A stretch of DNA of 64,000 nt, taken from assembly GCF_008369935.1 (NCBI RefSeq), contig NZ_VTUZ01000032.1:1-64000 (forward strand), in the 5' to 3' direction. Made by a program: the position numbers and the translations under genes. The stretch comes from Paraburkholderia panacisoli. GTDB lineage: Bacteria > Pseudomonadota > Gammaproteobacteria > Burkholderiales > Burkholderiaceae. The notes beneath the pieces were generated by a model, which had not been told where the DNA came from, made no database searches, and saw nothing but the letters and a program-made list of their open reading frames with translations. Positions 1-8,350 of the stretch are shown piece by piece (position 1 is the first letter of the stretch; each line of letters begins with the position of its first letter).

Positions 1-69
1 GTTACGTTGTCAGAGCCGCTCTTGATTCAGGCTCCTAGATTCACCGGGTGACACCGGTGGTTCACTCCT

Positions 70-679
70 TCAATGCGGCGAGAAGGGCGAACAACTTCTG
101 TAAGCGACTTCGTGTCGCACCTCAACAATATTGTTCAGATATTTGTTCTGCCGAACCTTGATCGGCGTTGCGCGTTCGGCACTAAGCGCTTCGAGCGCGG
201 CCAGGTTGGCGCCGCTCATGTCCACCGTAATCGTCGTGGGCTCGCCGTTCTGGTCGATCGCCTTGCTGAAATAACGAAAAGCAGCCGCCTTGTCACGGTG
301 GGCTCGCAGCAGGAAGTCAACCGTATTGCCCTCCTTGTCGACGGCGCGGTACAAATACTTCAATTGGCCTTTGACCTTGACGTAGGTCTCATCGACGCGC
401 CAGCTCCTGCCCACCGCACGCCTGTGTTGGTGAAACGCTTTTTCCAACAGCGGCACGGGCTTAATGACCCAGCGATGTACGCTCGAATGATCCACATCGA
501 TTCCCCGCTCGGCCATCATCTCTTCGAGGTTGCGCAGGCTCAACGAATACACCCACATACCAGCGCACGCACAGCAGAATCACGTCCATTGGGTAGCGCA
601 GTCGCTTCAGTACCTTGCCAATGCCAGCGGGCAGCGTCTTGCGTAGCGTCTTCTGCGTCCCGGTCATCGTGTTCGTCAT
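70..679 (-). pseudogene. IS6-family transposase relic, frameshifted and 3' truncated
   Basis: The minus strand encodes recognisable IS6-family transposase sequence in two frames. The N-terminal part (KVLKRLRYPMDVILLCVRWYV, about 640-555) is in one frame. The rest (SLSLRNLEEMMAERGIDVDH, then the DDE-domain segments RVDETYVKVKGQ and TVDMSGANL) continues in another, so there is a frameshift near 550. The reading stops being IS6-like just after KYLNNIVE, before the catalytic glutamate region (normally VEQDHRAIKRR), so the third DDE residue and the C-terminus are missing. It cannot encode a working transposase. It marks the left boundary of the catabolic island. Confidence 0.85.
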
Positions 680-810
680 CGGTGTCAGGCTGCGAATTTT
701 ACGGCAGCGCTTAATGCGACACAGCCAACTTCCCCTGATCCCGCGCAAAGTCATGACCTGCGAAGCGCTCCTGGTTCCCGCTCACTGGTCATGCTAACAA
801 CTCCGCGGCC

Positions 811-1290
811 TTATAGCGGGTCGTCAGGCTGTTGAGGCAGGTCCTCAAGCGCCCCCGCGTTCTCATACAGTTTGAGCAGCATGGAGCGAAGCACCTGAAC
901 ATCGCTTGGGGCGAAGTCGCGAAGGAGCACCGCCTCATGTCGCTTTGCGACAGGAACGATACGCAGCGCAAGTGCTTCCCCCTTTATCGTCAGGGCGATC
1001 CTGATCGACCGTCCATCAGTCGAACTCCTCTCGCGTCTTACCAGTTCTTGACTCTCAAGACGGTCAACGATCCTGGACAGCGCTGAAATATCAGATGACG
1101 CATGTACCGACAGCTCAGACACCGTCTGATGCGGCACGTACAACAGCGAGGCACAGACTCGCCACTCGCTGAGATTCAGGCCAAACGCTTTCAGTGCCTT
1201 TGCGAACGAATTTCCCATCCTGCTTCCGGCGCGTGTCAATAGGAAGGGAATCGCCTGTTCGAGCTCTTGTGGTCGCTTCGGTGTCTTCAT
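811..1290 (-). CDS. MarR-family transcriptional regulator
   Basis: A 159-residue protein of typical MarR length. The winged helix-turn-helix covers about residues 35-100, with the recognisable stretch SDISALSRIVDRLESQELVRRERSSTDGR: the recognition helix followed by the wing with its D-R hairpin. It is divergent from the decarboxylase operon that starts at 1460. The intervening 170 bp hold two AT-rich palindromes (1327-1344 and 1362-1375) that suit a MarR dimer. The likely role is autoregulation plus repression of the aromatic operon, relieved by an aromatic acid or aldehyde ligand. The family assignment is firm; target and ligand are inferred from position. Confidence 0.9.
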   Translation of the reverse strand: MKTPKRPQELEQAIPFLLTRAGSRMGNSFAKALKAFGLNLSEWRVCASLLYVPHQTVSELSVHASSDISALSRIVDRLESQELVRRERSSTDGRSIRIALTIKGEALALRIVPVAKRHEAVLLRDFAPSDVQVLRSMLLKLYENAGALEDLPQQPDDPL

Positions 1291-1326
1291 GATTGTTGGT
1301 GGGTTGAGGGTTTACGCGAGTTTTCG

Positions 1327-1375
1327 TATTTGAAAAATCAAATATACTCCATCGTAATGTATTTGATTAATCAAA
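1327..1375. promoter_or_regulatory. Paired palindromic operators between marR-type gene and catabolic operon
   Basis: Two inverted repeats sit about 17 bp apart in the divergent intergenic region. The first is TATTTGA-AAAA-TCAAATA (1327-1344). The second is TTTGATTAATCAAA (1362-1375), a perfect 14-bp palindrome. Both share the half-site TTTGA, so one regulator could bind both. They are the obvious candidate sites for the adjacent MarR protein. The symmetry is read directly from the sequence; the binding is inferred. Confidence 0.65.
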
Positions 1376-1459
1376 GAAATGCCATCCGGGCGAACGCGGA
1401 TAGCCCGCGCGTTTCTTCCTACTTGAGCAAGGCGTCATACGCTGAATCGGAGCAGATTG

Positions 1460-2431
1460 ATGAGAAACAAGATCGCGCTTGAAGAGCACTTTGCAATCGA
1501 TCTGACGATCGAGCAGTCGAAAGGTTATGCCCCCTCCCACGTCTGGGAGATGCTGAAGTCGAATCTGATGGACATCGAGCAGCAACGACTCGAACGGATG
1601 GAGCAGGGCGGAACCGAGTATTCAATTTTGTCGCTCAACTCGCCTGGCATCCAGGGTATTCCGGACATCAAGGAGGCCATTGATGTTGCGAGGCGGGCCA
1701 ATGATGTTCTCGCGGAACATGTTGCCCGTCATCCGTCCCGCCTGGGCGGATTCGCTGCGTTGCCGATGCAGGATCCCGAAGCTGCGGCACGTGAGCTCGA
1801 GCGCAGCGTGAAGGAGCTGGGATTCCATGGCTTCATGGTGAATGGCTTTTCGCAGGTGGGCGATGCGGAGAATGTCGTGTACTACGATGCCTCGCGGTTC
1901 GCCGATTTCTGGGCGAGCGCAGCGGCGCTCGGCAAGCCTTTCTATATGCATCCTCGGGACCCGTTGCCGTCGCGCGAACCGATCTACGACGGTTTTCCAT
2001 GGTTGACGGCGGCGACGTGGGCGTTCGCGGTCGAAACGAGCATTCATGCGTTGAGACTGATGACGTCGGGTCTCTTCGACCGCCATCCCGGGCTACAGAT
2101 GATTCTTGGTCATCTTGGCGAGGGGATTCCGTTCAACGTCTGGCGTGTCGACCATATTCTCCGGAAGGCGCCGCGAGGTCTGCCCTGCAAGCGAACGGTG
2201 GGCGAATATCTGCGGGAGAACGTCTATTTGACGACGAGCGGAAACTTCAGAACGCAGACGCTTCTATCGACGATGCTGGAAGTTGGCAGTGACCGGATCA
2301 TGTATTCGGTCGACTACCCGTTTGAAATGCATGACGAGGCATCACAGTGGTTTGACACATGCTCGATTAGCGAAACCGACCGCGTGAAGATTGGGCGGGA
2401 AAACGCACGACGTCTGTTCGGTCTTGAGTGA
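1460..2431 (+). CDS. Gamma-resorcylate / dihydroxybenzoate-type decarboxylase (amidohydrolase superfamily)
   Basis: A 323-residue metal-dependent non-oxidative decarboxylase of the ACMSD-like amidohydrolase group. With the ATG at 1460 (GGAG seven bases upstream) the metal and catalytic residues fall where gamma-resorcylate decarboxylase has them: Glu8 and His10 (ALEEH), His164 (YMHPRDP), His218 (GHLGE) and Asp285 (SVDYPFE). Such enzymes convert 2,6-dihydroxybenzoate to resorcinol, 2,3-dihydroxybenzoate to catechol, or 5-carboxyvanillate to vanillate. An in-frame TTG three bases earlier is a less likely start. It is the first gene of the operon facing the MarR gene, followed by an aldehyde dehydrogenase and an aromatic acid permease. 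The exact substrate cannot be read from sequence. Confidence 0.85.
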   Translation: MRNKIALEEHFAIDLTIEQSKGYAPSHVWEMLKSNLMDIEQQRLERMEQGGTEYSILSLNSPGIQGIPDIKEAIDVARRANDVLAEHVARHPSRLGGFAALPMQDPEAAARELERSVKELGFHGFMVNGFSQVGDAENVVYYDASRFADFWASAAALGKPFYMHPRDPLPSREPIYDGFPWLTAATWAFAVETSIHALRLMTSGLFDRHPGLQMILGHLGEGIPFNVWRVDHILRKAPRGLPCKRTVGEYLRENVYLTTSGNFRTQTLLSTMLEVGSDRIMYSVDYPFEMHDEASQWFDTCSISETDRVKIGRENARRLFGLE

Positions 2432-2454
2432 TACGAGGAACTGGAGAAATACGT

Positions 2455-3924
2455 ATGGTCATGACCGAGTTGGCGCCAGCAGGGGTATGGCATAACAAGA
2501 TCTTCAGCGGCGGATGGAAAGCGGGAGGCGCGGGTACAATCCCCGTGACTGAGAAGGCGACCGGCGAGGTAATGGGCTCGACTGGTTGCGCGTCGGTCGC
2601 CGACGTGTCCGCTGCCGCGGCGATTGCAACCGACGCGCAACAGGCCTGGGCAGCGACACCAGGGCCTCAGCGAGGAGATATTTTGCGCGAGGTTGCTCGT
2701 CTGCTGGATGTTCACCGGGACGAGATCGCTCGTCAGATCGTTCGGGAGACGGGATCGATACGGCCGAAGGCGCAACTGGAGGTGAAACTGGCGATACGCG
2801 AGATTCTCGAAGGCGCAGCGCTAGCGAGCCAGCCAACTGGAATGATTACGACGAGCGACGTGAAGGGGCGGCATAGCATCGCACGCCGGATTCCCATGGG
2901 CGTGGTCGGGGTCATTACTCCGTGGAATTCTCCGTTCATACTCGCGGCGCGAGCGATTGCACCAGCGCTGGCGACCGGCAACGCAGTGTTGCTCAAGCCC
3001 GATCCTCAAACGCCAGTAAGCGGTGGTGTCCTGTATGCGCGACTGTTTGAAGCTACGGGGTTGCCTGATGGGTTATTCCATGTCCTTCCCGGTGGCGCGG
3101 AAACGGGTGACGCGATGGTCCGGGAGCCGCTTGTCAACATGATCAGCTTCACGGGCTCCACACGGGTGGGGCAAGTGATCGGCGCCGTTGCAGGCGGCTT
3201 GCTCAAGCGCGCGAGCCTCGAACTCGGCGGCAAGAATCCCTACATCGTGCTTGACGACGTCGATGTCGAAGCAGCGGCTAGCGCTGGAGCATGGGGATCG
3301 TTTTTGCATCAGGGGCAAGTCTGCATGTCTGCAGGCCGGCATCTTGTTCAGGAGAGCATTGCTGACGCGTACGTTGAAAGCCTTGTCCGGCGAACCAGGG
3401 CGCTAACGGTTGGCGACCCTTCCAGGGACGATGTCCATCTTGGTCCCCTTATCAATGAACGGCAGGCCGCAAACGTCGATCGCATCGTAGCGGACTCGGC
3501 AAGCAAGGGCGCGAAGATTCTCGCGGGCGGCTCCCGCGACGGGCTGTTTTTCGAACCGACGGTCATGGTAGACGTCGCGCCACAAATGCCTGCGTTCGAG
3601 GAAGAGATCTTCGGTCCTGTCGCCGCGGTAACGGTGTTCAAGGACGATGACGAAGCGGTCAGGCTGGCCAATCAGAACCGCTACGGCCTGGTTGCGGCAG
3701 TGGCTTCCTCCGATTTGCGCCGCGCCCAGCGGATTGCGGACCGACTGCATGCCGGCATCGTCCACATCAATGATCAGACCGTCATGCACGAGGTGTTTGG
3801 GCCGATGGGCGGTCTCGGCTTATCCGGCAATGGGCATAACTACAGCACGCTGACCAACGCCGACCAGTTCATGGAATGGCAGTGGGTGACGAGCCGAGAA
3901 GACCTTCCTGCTTATTCATTCTAG
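2455..3924 (+). CDS. Aldehyde dehydrogenase, benzaldehyde dehydrogenase (XylC)-like
   Basis: A 489-residue NAD(P)-dependent aldehyde dehydrogenase. Catalytic residues are visible: Asn158 (TPWNSPF), Lys181 (LLKPD), Glu256 (LELGGKNP) and the nucleophile Cys290 (HQGQVCMSAGR). The N-terminal IFSGGW motif and the stretch NMISFTGSTRVGQ closely resemble benzaldehyde dehydrogenases of the XylC type. The ATG at 2455 has a GGAG eight bases upstream; a GTG at 2428 overlapping the previous stop is less likely. It should oxidise an aromatic aldehyde to the acid, supplying the decarboxylase encoded 23 bp upstream. Confidence 0.88.
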   Translation: MVMTELAPAGVWHNKIFSGGWKAGGAGTIPVTEKATGEVMGSTGCASVADVSAAAAIATDAQQAWAATPGPQRGDILREVARLLDVHRDEIARQIVRETGSIRPKAQLEVKLAIREILEGAALASQPTGMITTSDVKGRHSIARRIPMGVVGVITPWNSPFILAARAIAPALATGNAVLLKPDPQTPVSGGVLYARLFEATGLPDGLFHVLPGGAETGDAMVREPLVNMISFTGSTRVGQVIGAVAGGLLKRASLELGGKNPYIVLDDVDVEAAASAGAWGSFLHQGQVCMSAGRHLVQESIADAYVESLVRRTRALTVGDPSRDDVHLGPLINERQAANVDRIVADSASKGAKILAGGSRDGLFFEPTVMVDVAPQMPAFEEEIFGPVAAVTVFKDDDEAVRLANQNRYGLVAAVASSDLRRAQRIADRLHAGIVHINDQTVMHEVFGPMGGLGLSGNGHNYSTLTNADQFMEWQWVTSREDLPAYSF

Positions 3925-4037
3925 AGACCTGTTGCGCCGGGCTAGCCGGATACAGGCAAGCAACCTGCATTGTCCGGCGTCTACGCCGAGAACCCATTGA
4001 CGGATGATTTCATGCTCAAACGAAACGAGGTGAATAA

Positions 4038-5411
4038 TTGATCTCAGATACAGTACAGCGAGTTGAAGAGACGCATTCTTCGATCGTTGACATTAGCGCG
4101 CTGATCGATAGCCAGCCACTGAGTACCTTCCAGAAATGGATCATGGTCATGATCGGCTGTTCGGTGGTGATGGACGGATTCGACGTGCAGACGATGGGTT
4201 TCGTCGCGCCCGCGATTGTGCAGGCGTGGCGCATCAACCCGGCAGATCTCGGACCCGTTTTCGGTGCCGGGTTAATGGGGATGCTCGCGGGCTCAATCGT
4301 TCTCGGCGCGATGGCCGACCGGGTGGGGCGTCGGCCGGTCTTGATTGGAGCGACTGTGTTCTATGGGCTATGCATGCTCGCCACCACCCTTGTCCAGAGT
4401 GTCCCGGAGTTCCTTGTCATTCGTTTCATGACCGGTGTCGGCATCGGTGGCGTGATGGGTAACGCTATCGCACTGGTCAGCGAGTACAGTCCGCGGAAAC
4501 ATCGGGCGTCGTTGATGACGTGGGTCTCATGCGGCTTCACGGGTGGCGCAATCGCCGGAGGGTTTCTCTGTGCAGCACTGCTGCCGTCGATGGGGTGGAG
4601 GTCAGTATTCCTCGTCGGGGGGATATTGCCCATCGTCATTGCCGTCGCGATGGCCAGGTATCTGCCAGAATCGCTCCAGTTGCTGGTGCTCAAACAGCGC
4701 AGTCCGGAGAGGATTGCTCAGTTGCTGGGACAAATCGCGCCGGGCGTGCCGGTCGGTCCAGATACCCGCTTTACCGTATTCGGACGGACGCACGCGAAGG
4801 CCTCCGTTGGCGAGCTCTTTCGCCATGGCCGCGGCACGATCACGCTGCTGCTGTGGGGCATCAACTTCGCGAACCTGCTCGTTCTCTTTTTCCTGTCGAA
4901 CTGGCTTCCGATGCTTTCCTTGCGAGTCGGCCACGGTGTGTCGACGGCTGTGCTCCTCGGTACATCATTGCAGATCGGCGGTACCGCGGGTGCGCTGCTG
5001 ATGGGCCCGTTGATGGACCGCTTTGGCTTCTACCGTGTGTTGGTGCTCAGCTTCCTGGTGGCGACGATTTCCGTATCGTCCGTCGGGCTCCCTGATATGT
5101 CGGCGGGATTGCGCTTTGCCGTCGTAGTGATAAGCGGAATCTGCATTGTGGGTGGGCAGCCAGCCGTCAATGCGCTGACCGCGACACTCTATCCAACCTC
5201 GCTGCGCGCCACCGGGGTTGGCTGGAGTCTGGGAATTGGCCGGGCGGGTTCAATTATCGGTCCTGTAGTGGCCGGGCAACTGATCAATCTGCAGTGGTCG
5301 AACACCGCGTTGTTTGTCGCGGCGGCGGTGCCCGCTCTGGCATCGTGTTTGATGCTTGTTTTCCTCAGCCGCGCTGCGGGGAAAAGTCGGATCGATTGCG
5401 TAGAGTGTTAG
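4038..5411 (+). CDS. MFS aromatic acid:H+ symporter (AAHS family)
   Basis: A 457-residue permease with 12 predicted membrane segments. The first helix carries the AAHS signature with aspartates (DGFDVQTMGFVAPAI). The loop 2-3 motif is GAMADRVGRRPVLIG, and a related loop (GPLMDRFGF) begins the second half. Relatives include PcaK, BenK and the resorcylate transporter GraK. The likely start is TTG at 4038, with AGG seven bases upstream; no suitable ATG exists before the first helix. It probably imports the aromatic acid handled by the surrounding operon. Confidence 0.87.
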   Translation: MISDTVQRVEETHSSIVDISALIDSQPLSTFQKWIMVMIGCSVVMDGFDVQTMGFVAPAIVQAWRINPADLGPVFGAGLMGMLAGSIVLGAMADRVGRRPVLIGATVFYGLCMLATTLVQSVPEFLVIRFMTGVGIGGVMGNAIALVSEYSPRKHRASLMTWVSCGFTGGAIAGGFLCAALLPSMGWRSVFLVGGILPIVIAVAMARYLPESLQLLVLKQRSPERIAQLLGQIAPGVPVGPDTRFTVFGRTHAKASVGELFRHGRGTITLLLWGINFANLLVLFFLSNWLPMLSLRVGHGVSTAVLLGTSLQIGGTAGALLMGPLMDRFGFYRVLVLSFLVATISVSSVGLPDMSAGLRFAVVVISGICIVGGQPAVNALTATLYPTSLRATGVGWSLGIGRAGSIIGPVVAGQLINLQWSNTALFVAAAVPALASCLMLVFLSRAAGKSRIDCVEC

Positions 5412-5547
5412 CTGGTTAAGCCAGATCCAGAGAGGCGTTTTTTCGGCAATTAAAGTAGTCATACTAAATAAATCGCTGGAAGGCGGATCCTGAAGTGGGC
5501 TTATCCACATAAAGAAAAGTGGATGGATGGACAGTCAAGGAAGAGAC

Positions 5548-6012
5548 ATGGGCATTTCGATCACAGTGAATGGCAAGCGACACCTTCTGGCCGCAGCGGC
5601 TGAAACGCCACTGCTCTACGTGCTGCGCAACGATCTTCAGTTGAACGGTCCGAAGTTCGGCTGTGGCGAGGCGCAGTGTGGCGCGTGCACGGTGATGCTC
5701 GACAACGATGCGACGCGCTCATGCGTTTTCCCGGTTGGTGCGGTAGGCAAGGCTCAGGTGACCACAATCGAAGGTCTGGGCCACGGCGAGCGGCTTCATG
5801 CGTTGCAGAAGGCCTTCCTCGCCGAGCAGGCCGCACAGTGCGGCTATTGCTCGAGCGGGATGTTGATAGCCGCGAAAGCGCTGCTGGAACGAAATCCCGC
5901 TCCGGACCAGGCGACCATACGGCGCGAGATGGCGGGCCAGAAATGCCGCTGCGGCGCGCACAACCGGATTGTCCGTGCGATCCAGCGTGCCGCGAAGGAG
6001 TTGCGCGGATGA
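5548..6012 (+). CDS. [2Fe-2S] small subunit of a xanthine-oxidase-family hydroxylase (IorA-like)
   Basis: A 154-residue protein with a plant-type [2Fe-2S] ferredoxin domain (CGEAQCGAC at about 42-50, then a further Cys at RSC) and a C-terminal [2Fe-2S]-binding domain (QCGYCSSGM, then CRCG). This is the standard electron-transfer subunit of molybdenum hydroxylases such as isoquinoline 1-oxidoreductase or aldehyde dehydrogenase. The ATG at 5548 follows AAGGAA at a good distance; an in-frame ATG at 5527 is less likely. It overlaps the large-subunit start as ATGA, indicating translational coupling. There is no FAD subunit in the cluster. Confidence 0.9.
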   Translation: MGISITVNGKRHLLAAAAETPLLYVLRNDLQLNGPKFGCGEAQCGACTVMLDNDATRSCVFPVGAVGKAQVTTIEGLGHGERLHALQKAFLAEQAAQCGYCSSGMLIAAKALLERNPAPDQATIRREMAGQKCRCGAHNRIVRAIQRAAKELRG

Positions 6013-8237
6013 ATACTTTCAACCTTTCCCGGCGTGCATTCGGCAAGCTGGCTGGGGCGGTAGTCGCGACGTTTTCGCTTGCTCCCTTCTCGGAGTTTGC
6101 GTGGGGCGAGCCTGATCTCCCCGTCGACCTTCGTGCCAATCGCAGGCTTGATGGTTGGATCCGAGTCGACGAAGAGGGCACGGTCACGATTTTCACAGGA
6201 AAAGCCGAGCTGGGGCAGGGTATTCTCACCGCCCTCTCACAGATCGCTGCTGATGAACTCGATGTGAATCTGGCTCGCGTACGCATGATTTCCGCAGATA
6301 CGGCCCGCAGTCCGAACGAGAACTACACCTTTGGTAGCCAATCGGTCGAGCAAGGCGGGGCGGCGTTACGCGCTGCCGCTGCGCATGCGAGGGCGGTGCT
6401 GGTCGGAGCCGCTTGCCAACGGCTCAGGGTTTCCGAGGTGGATATTCGTGTCGAAGACGGCGTGATTCTTGTCGGTGACGGTCGGCGTATCACTTACGCG
6501 GACATAGCGAGGGATGAACGTGAGCTTTTCGCGCGCGATATTGCTCCAGGCGTTACGCCTAAGCACCCGTCGGAATACAAGCTGGTCGGCAAGTCAGTGC
6601 CGCGCTTTGATTTGGCGGCAAAGTTCACCGGCGGCGCGGCATTCGTTCAGGATATGCGCCTGCCGGGCATGCTTTTTGGCCGTATCGTGCGACCCCCGAG
6701 GTACGGCGCACAGCTTGTTTCAGTTAGCGCGGCATCTGTCGCGGGGCTTCCAGGTGTAGTGGCCGTTGTACGCGATGGCAACTTCCTCGGTGTTGTCGCC
6801 GAGCGGGAAGAGCAGGCGATCGCAGCGCGTCGCGCACTGATTGAAGCATCGCAGTGGAGCGCGGACTTCGTCGCGCTGCCGGACGTCGATCATCTCCAAT
6901 CGGTGCTGCCTCAATTGCGCAGCGAAGACAAGACAATTAGCGAAGCGGGACGCGATACACCAGCGCCTGATATCGCAATGCAACTGGAAGCTACCTACTC
7001 CCGTCCGTACCTTTCACATGCTTCCATTGGCCCCTCGTGTTCCGTTGCGCTGCTCAAGAACGCGCACATGACCGTCTGGTCCCACACGCAGGGCGTGTTT
7101 CCGCTGCGCGGCAATCTTGCAACGGTGCTCGAAATGCCCGCAAACGCAGTCGACGTCGTGCACGTTCCCGGTTCAGGCTGTTACGGGCATAACGGCGCTG
7201 ATGACGTAGCGCTTGATGCGGCGCTCCTTGCCCGTGAGGTCGCAGGGCGTCCTGTGAAGGTTCAATGGATGCGCGATGACGAATTCGCCTGGGCACCAAT
7301 CAGCCCGGCAATGGTCATGCGGGCGAGGGCGGCCCTGTCCATAGATGGCCGGATTGTCGACTGGAACTATGAGGTGTGGAGCAATTCGCACGCAATGCGG
7401 CCTGGCCAAGCCGGTGGCGTGAATCTGCTGGCTGCCTGGCACCTTGCGAAGCCGTTTCAGCCGTCGCCACCGCCGGAGATTCCGCAGCCCTACGGCAACG
7501 GCGACCGCAATGCGGTGCCAGTCTATGATCTGCCGCGCAGGAGAGTGACCAACCATCTGCTGCTGGACGCGCCCATCCGCACGAGTTCACTGCGCACGCT
7601 GGGAGCGTACGGAAACGTGTTTGCGATCGAATCGTTCATGGACGAACTGGCTCTCACGGCAAACGCCGACCCGGTCGCATTTCGCCTGGCGCACCTGAGT
7701 GATCCGCGTGCGATCGCGGTAGTGCGGGCGGCGGCAAACCGGTCTGAATGGCAGCCCGGGTCGAAAGGCGACGGGCAGCGCGGACGCGGCTTCGCATACT
7801 CACGGTACAAGAACATTGGAGCCTACGCGGCGACTGTCGTCGACGTGCACGTTGACCGCTCCATCGGAGTAGTCAGCGTGACAAACGTGACTGCTGCCAT
7901 CGACGTGGGCCGCGTGATCAATCCCGACGGCGTGAAGAACCAGATCGAGGGCGGCATCGTGCAGGCACTGAGTTGGGCGCTCAAGGAACGTGTCATGTTC
8001 GATCGAAAAGAGATTGCCACGCGCCGTTGGCAGGACTATCCGATCCTGTCCTTTGCGGAGGTGCCTCCGATCGATGTCGTGGTGCTGGAAGGTTCCAATG
8101 AAGCTTCGCTTGGCGCGGGCGAATGCTCACTCGGTCCGACGGGCGCTGCGCTGGCGAATGCTGTGGCGAATGCAACCGGCGTCCGCTTACGGGAGCTGCC
8201 TTTGACGCCGAATAAGGTTCTGGCACGTCTTGTGTGA
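6009..8237 (+). CDS. Molybdopterin-binding large subunit of a xanthine-oxidase-family hydroxylase (IorB-like)
   Basis: A 742-residue catalytic subunit starting at the ATG that overlaps the stop of the Fe-S subunit. The N-terminus has a twin-arginine signal (NLSRRAFGKLAGAVVATFSLAP), so the folded heterodimer is probably exported to the periplasm, the small subunit riding along. The Moco-binding body includes FTGKAELGQG and the C-terminal GAGECSLGPTGAALANA, whose glutamate is the expected active-site base. IorB, nicotinate and periplasmic aldehyde oxidoreductases share this two-subunit layout. The substrate is probably an aromatic aldehyde or N-heterocycle, inferred from neighbours. Confidence 0.88.
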   Translation: MNTFNLSRRAFGKLAGAVVATFSLAPFSEFAWGEPDLPVDLRANRRLDGWIRVDEEGTVTIFTGKAELGQGILTALSQIAADELDVNLARVRMISADTARSPNENYTFGSQSVEQGGAALRAAAAHARAVLVGAACQRLRVSEVDIRVEDGVILVGDGRRITYADIARDERELFARDIAPGVTPKHPSEYKLVGKSVPRFDLAAKFTGGAAFVQDMRLPGMLFGRIVRPPRYGAQLVSVSAASVAGLPGVVAVVRDGNFLGVVAEREEQAIAARRALIEASQWSADFVALPDVDHLQSVLPQLRSEDKTISEAGRDTPAPDIAMQLEATYSRPYLSHASIGPSCSVALLKNAHMTVWSHTQGVFPLRGNLATVLEMPANAVDVVHVPGSGCYGHNGADDVALDAALLAREVAGRPVKVQWMRDDEFAWAPISPAMVMRARAALSIDGRIVDWNYEVWSNSHAMRPGQAGGVNLLAAWHLAKPFQPSPPPEIPQPYGNGDRNAVPVYDLPRRRVTNHLLLDAPIRTSSLRTLGAYGNVFAIESFMDELALTANADPVAFRLAHLSDPRAIAVVRAAANRSEWQPGSKGDGQRGRGFAYSRYKNIGAYAATVVDVHVDRSIGVVSVTNVTAAIDVGRVINPDGVKNQIEGGIVQALSWALKERVMFDRKEIATRRWQDYPILSFAEVPPIDVVVLEGSNEASLGAGECSLGPTGAALANAVANATGVRLRELPLTPNKVLARLV

Positions 8238-8350
8238 CGCTCTGCCTATAAGTTGATCAGGTGATCTTCAAAATAGTTTGTAGTGCGAATCACGACGCGA
8301 CGCAGAGAAGGTCGGTCAGGTAGATGGGAGATGCAAAACGGAGGCCGGAT

